Shown one piece after another: positions 1-4,957 of a stretch of DNA of 6,794 bases. Made by a program: the position numbers and the translations under genes. Under the pieces are notes generated by a model, which made no database searches, was not told the DNA's origin, and saw only the letters and a program-made list of their open reading frames with translations. The DNA is from Bacillota bacterium. Its GTDB lineage: Bacteria; Bacillota; Desulfitobacteriia; Desulfitobacteriales; Desulfitobacteriaceae. Positions within the stretch are counted from its first letter, which is position 1. Each line of letters begins with the position of its first letter. Location: NCBI GenBank assembly GCA_023390635.1, contig JAEWCM010000101.1:1-6794 (forward strand), written 5' to 3'.

Positions 1-173
1 CCGTGACCCAGACGGAAACCGATAAAACCGTTCACCTTCAGTTGACGGTTGCACCGGAGGACATGGGAAAGGTGATTGGAAAACAGGGTAAGATTGCCAA
101 CGCTATGCGTACGCTTGTGAAAGCGGCTGCTGTCAAAGACGGACGCCGTGTGCATGTAGACATCGATCAATGA
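1..173 (+). CDS. khpA: KhpA/YlqC, KH-domain RNA-binding protein (3' end)
   Basis: This is the last 56 codons of a gene that begins before the window; the family is usually about 75-80 residues, so roughly a quarter is missing. The visible part reads as a single KH domain. It contains the RNA-binding GXXG signature as VIGKQGKIANAMRTL, followed by a helix and a final strand ending RRVHVDID just before the TGA. KhpA is a small RNA chaperone that partners with KhpB (Jag/EloR) in Gram-positive bacteria and affects cell elongation and division. It normally sits between rpsP and rimM, which matches the gene that follows here. The identification rests on the GXXG motif, the size and the neighbourhood. 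rpsP is expected just upstream but cannot be seen. Confidence 0.9.
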   Translation, partial: VTQTETDKTVHLQLTVAPEDMGKVIGKQGKIANAMRTLVKAAAVKDGRRVHVDIDQ

Positions 174-178
174 AGTTG

Positions 179-200
179 AGAAGGGCATCGAGCCCTTTTT
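179..200 (+). terminator. Weak intrinsic terminator or attenuator-like hairpin between khpA and rimM
   Basis: AAGGGC (181-186) pairs with GCCCTT (192-197) around the five-base loop ATCGA, and the 3' side runs into a T5 tract ending at 200. G180·T198 and A179-T199 can extend the stem. It starts a few bases after the khpA stop codon. The stem is short and most of the T tract is inside it, so partial read-through into rimM is more likely than full termination. No clear promoter is visible between it and rimM. Confidence 0.45.
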
Positions 201-226
201 AACGTTTTGGGGAAGGACGTGGAAGA

Positions 227-739
227 ATGAAAACGGTTGTCATAGGAGAGATAGTTAAGCCTCATGGTATAAAAGGTGAACTAAGGGTGTATCCGTTGAC
301 CCATGATCCTTCCCGCTTTAAAAAATTATCTCAAGTGACTCTGATGAAGGGCGGGCAAAGTAGGTTGTTTTCTGTCATTGGTGCCAGAGTTCAATCAGGG
401 ATGGTTTATCTTTCTCTGGATGGGATATCAAGCATTGAAGATGTGGAGAAATACCGGGGCTGGGAGATTCATATTGATCCATCGGAGGTTCAACCTTTGC
501 CTGAAGGTGAATGGTATCATTTTGAGTTGGAAGGCATGGCCGTCTATGAAGGAGAGACCCATTTGGGAACGCTGACAAGTGTACTGGAAACAGGGGCTAA
601 TGATGTCTATCTGGTGAATGGGAAAAAGGGAGAGATCTGCATTCCTGCTTTAAAAAGCGTAGTAAAAAAAGTTGATGTACCCAATAAACGCATGGAAGTT
701 GTCTTACCACCAGGATTATTGGAGGATGATTTCTCATGA
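227..739 (+). CDS. rimM: Ribosome maturation factor RimM (16S rRNA processing)
   Basis: The 170-residue product has the normal RimM length. RimM binds ribosomal protein uS19 and helps fold the 3' (head) domain of 16S rRNA during 30S assembly in the cytoplasm. The N-terminal RimM domain opens with IGEIVKPHGIKGELRV (residues 6-21). The C-terminal PRC-barrel half starts near WYHFELEGMAVY (96-107), and contains TGANDVYLV (122-130) and the IPALKSVVKKVD strand (139-150). The ATG at 227 is supported by GGGGAAGGA at 209-217, nine bases upstream. The stop codon overlaps the trmD start (ATGA, 736-739), which indicates translational coupling in the usual rimM-trmD pair. Nothing is truncated or unusual. 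Confidence 0.96.
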   Translation: MKTVVIGEIVKPHGIKGELRVYPLTHDPSRFKKLSQVTLMKGGQSRLFSVIGARVQSGMVYLSLDGISSIEDVEKYRGWEIHIDPSEVQPLPEGEWYHFELEGMAVYEGETHLGTLTSVLETGANDVYLVNGKKGEICIPALKSVVKKVDVPNKRMEVVLPPGLLEDDFS

Positions 740-1572
740 TGCACTTTACAGTTTTTACCCTTTTTCCCGGAATGTTTGCTCCTGTGCAGGAAAGCATTTT
801 AAGGCGGGCCCAAGATGCTAATTTATTGGAAATAAAACTGATCGATTTTCGCAATTATGCTTTTTCCAAGCATAAAAATGTTGATGATATCCCCTATGGA
901 GGGGGAGCAGGTATGGTTTTAAAGCCTGAACCTTTGTTTCGGGCAATTGAGGATTTGCCTCCAGCTCAGGGACAGCGGAAAATTGTACTTCTTTCCCCCC
1001 AAGGTGAAGTGTTCAAGCAGGAAATGGCCAGAGAGTGGAGTACATATGATGAGCTTATTTTTCTTTGCGGCCATTATGAGGGATTTGATGAGCGCATTCG
1101 CAGCTTGGCTGATGTGGAAGTTTCCTTGGGAGATTTTGTCCTGACTGGAGGAGAATTAGCGGCTATGGTGATGATCGATGCCACGGCGCGCTTGCTTCCG
1201 GGAGTATTGGGAGAAAGTTTATCCGCAGCAGAAGACTCACATAGCCAAGGGTTACTTGAATATCCTCAGTATACACGCCCTCACGAGTTTGCCGGACAAG
1301 AGGTACCGGAGATATTATTATCCGGACATCATGCTAAAATTGAGCGCTGGCGGAAAAAAGAAGCTCTGAAAAGGACAGGATTGCGCCGTCCTGATCTGTT
1401 TTTAAACTATGAGATCAAACAGGAAGATTATGAATTGCTGGAAGAATTGGCGGAAGAATATGCTCAGTTTGGCGTTTGGCGGGGGCGGTGGGCCCACTTG
1501 AAGCCCCCAGAGAAGAAAAAAAGACATAGCCGGCGAAGTCAGAGAGAAAAGTCTGATTCAGTCACTGAATAG
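736..1572 (+). CDS. trmD: tRNA (guanine-N1-)-methyltransferase TrmD
   Basis: TrmD transfers a methyl group from S-adenosylmethionine to N1 of G37 in tRNAs, preventing +1 frameshifting. The SPOUT trefoil-knot motifs are all present: YGGGAGMV (54-61), LLSPQG (85-90), GHYEGFDER (112-120), SLGDFVLTGGELA (130-142) and LLPGVLG (153-159). The catalytic aspartate is predicted to be D167 in AEDSHSQGLLEYPQYTRP. The ATG at 736 follows GGAGG (721-725) by ten bases and overlaps the rimM stop; a second ATG at 739 is also possible. The protein is 278 residues, about 30 longer than most TrmDs. The excess is a basic, hydrophilic tail after residue 256 (KPPEKKKRHSRRSQREK) that looks disordered and could bind RNA, though that is inference. 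Confidence 0.97.
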   Translation: MMHFTVFTLFPGMFAPVQESILRRAQDANLLEIKLIDFRNYAFSKHKNVDDIPYGGGAGMVLKPEPLFRAIEDLPPAQGQRKIVLLSPQGEVFKQEMAREWSTYDELIFLCGHYEGFDERIRSLADVEVSLGDFVLTGGELAAMVMIDATARLLPGVLGESLSAAEDSHSQGLLEYPQYTRPHEFAGQEVPEILLSGHHAKIERWRKKEALKRTGLRRPDLFLNYEIKQEDYELLEELAEEYAQFGVWRGRWAHLKPPEKKKRHSRRSQREKSDSVTE

Positions 1573-1580
1573 GAAAATTT

Positions 1581-1586
1581 GGAGGG
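1581..1586 (+). promoter_or_regulatory. Ribosome binding site that selects the GTG start at 1594
   Basis: GGAGGG lies seven bases before GTG 1594. No in-frame ATG near it gives a complete N-terminal strand (GELYLALIHAPVYNK), so the GTG is the supported start of the second methyltransferase. Confidence 0.75.
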
Positions 1587-1593
1587 ATAAAGG

Positions 1594-2154
1594 GTGGGAG
1601 AACTTTACTTAGCTTTAATTCATGCTCCGGTCTATAACAAGAATATGGAAACGGTAGCCACTTCGATCACAAATCTGGATCTGCATGACATTGCCCGAGC
1701 GTGTACGACATTTGGCGTTAAGCGCTATTACATTGTGCATCCTGCTCCGGCCCAGCAGGACTTGGCCCGCAGAATCATGGGCTACTGGCAGGAGGGTTTT
1801 GGCGCAGAGTATAATCCTAACCGCCAGGAAGCCTTTGCCAATGTGCGCCTGGTTTCTTCCCTCGAAGAGGTGTTGCGGGAGATTGAGGAGGAAGAAAAGG
1901 CTGCAGCTTTCAAAGTGGCTACTGATGCACGGACTTATCCCAATACGATCAATTATGGTGATTTGAGACAAAAGCTGGATAGACAAGGGGAACCGCCCGT
2001 TTTGCTGCTTTTTGGTACAGGATGGGGGATTATTAAAGAAGAAATGGAAAAAGCTGACGCTATTTTAGCACCCATTTATGGTACTGGAGAATATAATCAC
2101 CTGTCCGTCCGTTCGGCTGTTTCCATTATCCTTGATCGGTTGCGCGGGCATTAA
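1594..2154 (+). CDS. SPOUT-family RNA methyltransferase (PF09936-like)
   Basis: The 186-residue product resembles the SAM-dependent RNA methyltransferases of the Methyltrn_RNA_4 family, which are typically encoded next to trmD in Clostridia, Thermotogae and some Deltaproteobacteria. The N-terminal strand YLALIHAPVYNKN (4-16) is followed by a Rossmann-like half with TNLDLHDIARACTTFGVKRYYIVHP (26-50). The C-terminal knot is marked by VLLLFGTGWGI (136-146), IYGTGEYNHLSVRSA (161-175) and the helix SIILDRL. The glycine-rich turn and the YNHLSVRSA stretch are where SPOUT enzymes bind S-adenosylmethionine. The natural substrate was not established as far as I know; placement next to trmD suggests tRNA or rRNA. 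The gene starts 21 bp after trmD and is probably co-transcribed. Its stop codon is followed directly by GGAGAG (2155-2160), with no plus-strand gene to serve. Confidence 0.85.
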   Translation: MGELYLALIHAPVYNKNMETVATSITNLDLHDIARACTTFGVKRYYIVHPAPAQQDLARRIMGYWQEGFGAEYNPNRQEAFANVRLVSSLEEVLREIEEEEKAAAFKVATDARTYPNTINYGDLRQKLDRQGEPPVLLLFGTGWGIIKEEMEKADAILAPIYGTGEYNHLSVRSAVSIILDRLRGH

Positions 2155-2162
2155 GGAGAGTT

Positions 2163-2639
2163 TTATTTTACTTGGATAGTAACAGGCTCGAGTTCAATTT
2201 TATAAGTTTTCCTTTTCTTGCTATGAGGATCTTCAATATAAAAATTTGTAGTAATATGTATTTTATAAATTCCAGTATCGACTAACCGGAAGCTTTGCTG
2301 ATCGGTTAGTTTTTGTTTGGGCCTGAGAACTGTTAAATTCAAAATAGGATTGGTTATGGTATATTCATCGTTATTAGTGGGTTTGATTGAGATATGAATC
2401 AGGCCACTTGCACCATTATCGGCAGCACCATAGCTAATCTTAAATTGGCGTATGGTTCGATTCTCTATTTCTGAATCGATCACTATTAAGTCGCCTGCGT
2501 TTAGCGTACTATTGCTTATATGGCTGCTGAGGCGGAAATCCGTATTTTGAGGAAACTCAATAGAGGAGTGATCTTTCATAGAGAAAGCGATGGAGAGTAT
2601 GGAAACAGTTATAAGGGTCACTATAATTGTCTTGTTCAT
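2163..2639 (-). CDS. Exported small protein of unknown function, probable beta-sandwich
   Basis: I do not recognise this 158-residue protein with certainty. It begins with a lysine and a hydrophobic run (residues 5-19), and A18-F19-S20 could be a signal peptidase I site; otherwise the run is a membrane anchor. The remainder (about 30-158) is rich in alternating hydrophobic and polar residues typical of beta strands: LIVIDSEIENRTIRQFKISY (51-70), LIHISIKP (80-87), and TGIYKIHITTNFYI (122-135) after a PKQKLTDQQSFRL turn. This layout resembles Ig-like or BsuPI-type (protease-inhibitor-like) domains, but that link is weak. The ATG has AGAGGA seven bases upstream. A TATACT box (2667-2662) lies close upstream without a convincing -35. 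Two hand-counted 60-base lines are about 23% and 32% GC, well below the neighbours, which suggests separate origin. It ends 8 bp from the methyltransferase stop, in a convergent arrangement. Confidence 0.7.
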   Translation of the reverse strand: MNKTIIVTLITVSILSIAFSMKDHSSIEFPQNTDFRLSSHISNSTLNAGDLIVIDSEIENRTIRQFKISYGAADNGASGLIHISIKPTNNDEYTITNPILNLTVLRPKQKLTDQQSFRLVDTGIYKIHITTNFYIEDPHSKKRKTYKIELEPVTIQVK

Positions 2640-2686
2640 AAAGTAATCCTCTGTATTTCATAGTATAGAAAGGAATAAATAAGGGG

Positions 2687-2727
2687 AAAGGGAGGGTGAT
2701 GCTATGGCGATCAATTCCTCCCTTTTT
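2687..2727 (+). terminator. Long hairpin with T5 tract, oriented as a plus-strand terminator
   Basis: AAAGGGAGG (2687-2695) pairs perfectly with CCTCCCTTT (2717-2725). The 21-base loop contains an inner TGAT/ATCA stem (2697-2700 with 2710-2713). On the plus strand the 3' arm runs into five T residues (2723-2727). On the minus strand the arm is followed by CCCC, so termination after the serpin should be weaker in that direction. The hairpin sits in the 100-bp gap between the two minus-strand genes. It could stop plus-strand read-through from the trmD operon, limit transcription from the serpin into the small gene, or both. Confidence 0.55.
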
Positions 2728-2739
2728 GTCTATATTGAT

Positions 2740-4155
2740 TCAGGATCCTTTAAAAGGGTTGTTGACGATACCGATAAATAAGGGAATCGTCCCCGCTTGA
2801 CTTCCCTCCTCCAGATTTCCACCGTCTTGAGTAATGACGAAAATAAAGGATCTGTTCAGAGTCAGTTCAAAGCTTTTCTTATGAGACTGAGGGCCGCCAT
2901 AGGTGGGTAATGTTATAGCAGTATAAGCTGCTGCCTCGCATCCTTTTTCGTCAATTGATAGATAGGTATGCTGGAGGATGTCTGATATAAAGAGGGGTTT
3001 TGTTTTGGAAAAACCGGAAAAGTCCGCACCGGTAGTGAAAGAGGTACTGAGCCCCATATCCGTAAGCACTTCTTTTAAACCTGGTTCACTGTTATTATAT
3101 TGAAAACGCGGAACCTTAAAAATTACTTCTCCGTCAGTGATTGCTTTTTGCCGGGCAGGACTGAACATAGCGGTCAGCAGTTGGGAGTCTGCTGCTAATT
3201 CATATGGCGAGATACCTTCATCCGGCAGAATGAAGGTCATTTCACCGCCGTTTTTAAATCGAAGACTTGCTGCGCTGTACCGGTCATCCTGAATGAAATC
3301 AGCCTGCACCGTCAAATTCATAAACAGACCTTTGACGGTGCTCCCATCTTCCAAATAGAATTGATCTTCCTTGGTGTCTTCGGACGGGAATCGGCTCATC
3401 CATTCGTCATGAAAATAGGTGGTGTTGATTAAGGCCATCATCGTTTTAGAGTCGACGGCAAGCTTGCTGCCTTCTGTCCCCAGTCTTCCGCTCGTATGAT
3501 CGGCAATCCATTGATTGATTTGGGCGGAGGTCTTTTCCGTTTTAAAATCTGCATGATAGACATAAGCGTAGTAATCTTCCGACATTTTTTGCAGAAAAGA
3601 CTGATTAAAATGATGGTCCTGACTGAGCCACAAGGAATTGGCAATTTTCAGATTTCCAATCTCATTATTAAAGTAAAGATTTTTGAAAAGCTGGTGAGTC
3701 TGCTCGTTCACAAAAGACATATTCAGATCATCCATTGATAATGCTTTAAGTATTTCCATTTGTGTATTGTTCTTAGATCCGTCAGCTGCCATAGCTAAAG
3801 CCATATAGAGACTAATGGGAGAATACAGCTGATTGGGATCAGAGGATTCAGTGGCGAGAACTTTTGCAGAAGAGGCCCATAGGAAGTTTTGCAAGGCATT
3901 AAGAAAGTCCTTATCCAAACTTTGTTTCACTACCTGGCTACCGCCGCTATGATAGTCGGTCCGATCCGGATAAACCGGCTTGGCAATCGCAGTGAGGGGG
4001 GGATTCTCCTCATTCTTCAGGTTTTTCTCTGGAGCAAGCCCAAAATTAAAAAACAGCACTATGGCGGCGATCAGAAACACGACTCCAATGATAGTAAGAA
4101 CGATACCAACGTTTACTGTACTGCTGATGTTTAGTAGTTTTTTTGATTTTGTCAT
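2740..4155 (-). CDS. Membrane-anchored serpin (serine protease inhibitor family)
   Basis: The 471-residue product has a short lysine-rich N-terminus, one membrane segment (about 16-38), a linker rich in Pro and polar residues (about 40-80), then a full serpin domain (about 83-468). Serpin landmarks, in order, are YSPISLYMALAMAADGSKNNT (111-131), IANSLWL (171-177), INQWIADHTSGRL (213-225), LINTTYFHDEWMSRF (242-256), VPRFQYNNSEPGLKEVL (348-364), the hinge DEKGCEAAAYTA (402-413), LTLNRSFIFVI (431-441) and PLFIGIVNNP (458-467). The alanine-rich hinge predicts an inhibitory serpin that traps a protease by loop insertion, outside the cell. By strict hinge counting P1 is about Y419, but the loop is several residues longer than in antitrypsin, so P1 is uncertain. 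C406 at P14, normally Thr or Ser, is the only cysteine. The ATG has AGGAGG eight bases upstream. The target protease is unknown; GC resembles the core genes. Confidence 0.93.
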   Translation of the reverse strand: MTKSKKLLNISSTVNVGIVLTIIGVVFLIAAIVLFFNFGLAPEKNLKNEENPPLTAIAKPVYPDRTDYHSGGSQVVKQSLDKDFLNALQNFLWASSAKVLATESSDPNQLYSPISLYMALAMAADGSKNNTQMEILKALSMDDLNMSFVNEQTHQLFKNLYFNNEIGNLKIANSLWLSQDHHFNQSFLQKMSEDYYAYVYHADFKTEKTSAQINQWIADHTSGRLGTEGSKLAVDSKTMMALINTTYFHDEWMSRFPSEDTKEDQFYLEDGSTVKGLFMNLTVQADFIQDDRYSAASLRFKNGGEMTFILPDEGISPYELAADSQLLTAMFSPARQKAITDGEVIFKVPRFQYNNSEPGLKEVLTDMGLSTSFTTGADFSGFSKTKPLFISDILQHTYLSIDEKGCEAAAYTAITLPTYGGPQSHKKSFELTLNRSFIFVITQDGGNLEEGSQAGTIPLFIGIVNNPFKGS

Positions 4156-4257
4156 GAACTAAGCCTCCTATACATAATATGTCAGGCTTTTCCGTCACTG
4201 GTTTCACTACGGAGCTAACATTTAGATATTCATAAATATTGATTCGATTAAATGTTT
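4156..4257 (-). promoter_or_regulatory. Structured 5' leader of the serpin gene with a hairpin overlapping its ribosome binding site
   Basis: Read on the minus strand, three inverted repeats follow one another closely. The first pairs AACATTTA (4256-4249) with TAAATGTT (4224-4217). The second pairs TCCGT (4213-4209) with ACGGA (4195-4191) and contains an AGTGA direct repeat. The third pairs AAGCCT (4189-4184) with AGGCTT (4166-4161), with an inner ACAT/ATGT stem. The third stem takes in half of the AGGAGG ribosome binding site (4169-4164), so it could lower translation. I cannot match it to a known riboswitch class. Short AT-rich repeats can arise by chance, so function is inference. Confidence 0.4.
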
Positions 4258-4263
4258 ACTTAA

Positions 4264-4269
4264 ATTATA
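4264..4269 (-). promoter_or_regulatory. Candidate -10 box of the serpin promoter
   Basis: TATAAT on the minus strand (4269 to 4264) is a perfect sigma-A -10 hexamer. A start about seven bases on would give a leader of roughly 100 nt. No good -35 lies 16-18 bases upstream; the region there is A-rich (TAAAAA). It is divergent from the rplS promoter, about 70-100 bp away. Confidence 0.4.
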
Positions 4270-4339
4270 CTGATGAAGACTTAATTTTTTTATCAGTTTA
4301 TGTCGAATACTAATTTACTTAATTAGCAATCATTCATTC

Positions 4340-4368
4340 TTGCATAGAAAAAGGTTTTATGCTAATAT
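4340..4368 (+). promoter_or_regulatory. Sigma-A-type promoter of rplS
   Basis: TTGCAT (4340-4345) and TAATAT (4363-4368) are separated by exactly 17 bases, and TGC just before the second box makes it an extended -10. A start near 4374 would place the transcript's first bases just before the predicted L19 leader. This gives rplS a promoter independent of the upstream trmD operon. Confidence 0.6.
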
Positions 4369-4373
4369 AGTTG

Positions 4374-4440
4374 GGTGTGATCACGGATGGTCCTCTGACT
4401 GGTTTAGGCAGTTCATGATCATCTAGGCAAGGAAGGGGGG
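4374..4440 (+). ncRNA. Ribosomal protein L19 leader (rplS 5' UTR, L19_leader type)
   Basis: An outer stem pairs GGATGGTC (4385-4392) with GATCATCT (4417-4424), with two G·U pairs. An inner stem pairs GACTG (4397-4401) with CAGTT (4409-4413) around a seven-base loop. The segments GGATGGTCCTCTG and CAGTTCATGATCATCT directly before the ribosome binding site agree with my memory of the L19 leader found upstream of rplS in low-GC Gram-positives, which is thought to mediate autoregulation by bL19. A competing stem, GTGATCA (4377-4383) with TGATCAT (4416-4422), is also possible. A covariance-model search was not available, so the family assignment is from motif recognition. Confidence 0.72.
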
Positions 4441-4450
4441 AATTATAATT

Positions 4451-4795
4451 ATGGATTATATTCAAATGATTGAAGAAGAACAAATGAAGAAAGATCTTCC
4501 TCACTTCCGTCCTGGAGATACGGTGCGTGTACATGTGAAAGTTGTTGAAGGTACACGGGAACGTATCCAGATGTTTGAAGGTGTTGTTATCAAGATGAAG
4601 GGCGGCGGTTTACGCGAGACCTTCACTGTACGCCGTGTAACTTATGGAGTTGGTGTGGAAAGAACGTTTCCTCTCCATTCTCCTCGAATTGAGAAAATCG
4701 AAGTGGTCCGTTACGGTGTTGTACGCCGGGCGAAGTTGTACTATTTGCGCGGATTATCCGGTAAAGCAGCACGTATTCGCGAACGTCGCCGCTAA
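4451..4795 (+). CDS. rplS: Large-subunit ribosomal protein bL19
   Basis: The 114-residue basic product has the normal bL19 length. It lies at the 30S-50S interface and contributes to an intersubunit bridge. Visible family features are FRPGDTVRVHVKVVEG (19-34), MFEGVVIKMKGGG (41-53), TFTVRRVTYGVGVERTFPLH (57-76), the conserved C-terminal signature EVVRYGVVRRAKLYYLR (84-100) and a final Arg-rich tail. The ATG follows GGAAGGGGGG (4431-4440) with a ten-base A/T spacer. In many Firmicutes rplS follows trmD directly; here about 2.3 kb of opposite-strand sequence separates them, and rplS has its own promoter and leader. A strong terminator follows within a few bases, so this appears to be a single-gene transcript. 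Confidence 0.97.
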   Translation: MDYIQMIEEEQMKKDLPHFRPGDTVRVHVKVVEGTRERIQMFEGVVIKMKGGGLRETFTVRRVTYGVGVERTFPLHSPRIEKIEVVRYGVVRRAKLYYLRGLSGKAARIRERRR

Positions 4796-4799
4796 GAGG

Positions 4800-4828
4800 A
4801 AAAAAGTCGGAGCAATCCGGCTTTTTTT
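4800..4828 (+). terminator. Strong rho-independent terminator after rplS
   Basis: AAAAAGTCGG (4801-4810) pairs with CCGGCTTTTT (4817-4826) around the loop AGCAAT, with a single T·G pair, and the tract continues to T7 (4822-4828). It begins a few bases after the rplS stop. Confidence 0.92.
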
Positions 4829-4857
4829 ATTTGGAATATGATCAAGTACAAATTCGC

Positions 4858-4881
4858 AAAGCTTGGCGCAAGCCAAGTTTT
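4858..4881 (+). other. GNRA-loop hairpin between rplS and lepB
   Basis: CTTGGC (4862-4867) pairs with GCCAAG (4872-4877) around a GCAA tetraloop; G·T and three A-T pairs extend the stem to 4858-4881. The sequence then reads CTTTACCTTT. It may be a second, backup terminator after rplS or part of a lepB leader. No promoter choice between these is evident. Confidence 0.45.
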
Positions 4882-4893
4882 CTTTACCTTTGA

Positions 4894-4943
4894 AGTATGC
4901 TTCTCCGAACGGTTGCTCATACTAAAGCTTAAATGAGTATGAG
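4894..4943 (+). promoter_or_regulatory. Inverted repeat with three AGTATG/CATACT copies upstream of lepB
   Basis: CTCATACT (4916-4923) is a perfect inverted repeat of AGTATGAG (4936-4943), with a 12-base spacer that contains AAGCTT. The second arm touches the lepB ribosome binding site. A third copy, AGTATG at 4894-4899, could instead pair with CATACT (4918-4923), so two hairpins compete for the middle copy. It could be an operator or an RNA switch; neither is proven. Confidence 0.4.
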
Positions 4944-4950
4944 AGGAGAG
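4944..4950 (+). promoter_or_regulatory. Ribosome binding site favouring the lepB start at 4958
   Basis: AGGAGAG ends at 4950. It is one base from ATG 4952 but seven from ATG 4958, which makes the second ATG the better start. TTG 4955 is disfavoured for the same reason. Confidence 0.65.
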
Positions 4951-4957
4951 TATGTTG

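Noticed and set aside
375..578. A 67-codon open frame on the minus strand and a 65-codon frame on the plus strand inside rimM.
   Set aside because: Both lie wholly within a clear rimM frame, lack recognisable motifs and read as out-of-frame shadows.
3496..4162. Plus-strand open frames of 60-81 codons opposite the serpin.
   Set aside because: They are antisense to a well-supported serpin frame and show no protein-like features.
4171..4220. AAACC, GACGG and AAAGCC segments in the serpin leader recall the cyclic di-GMP-I riboswitch.
   Set aside because: Only three bases separate AAACC from GACGG, so the required stem between them is missing, and the second half of the aptamer is absent.
2155..4330. 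A transposon or prophage carrying the two minus-strand genes.
   Set aside because: There is no transposase, integrase, terminal inverted repeat or target duplication that I can find at the boundaries.
4334..4534. A 66-codon minus-strand open frame across the rplS leader and start.
   Set aside because: It covers the promoter, leader and first codons of rplS and has no family features or convincing ribosome binding site.
4830..4950. A sigma-A promoter for lepB in the gap after the rplS terminator.
   Set aside because: Partial boxes such as TTGGAA (4831) and TTGAAG (4890) lack a -10 at acceptable spacing, so no promoter is called there.
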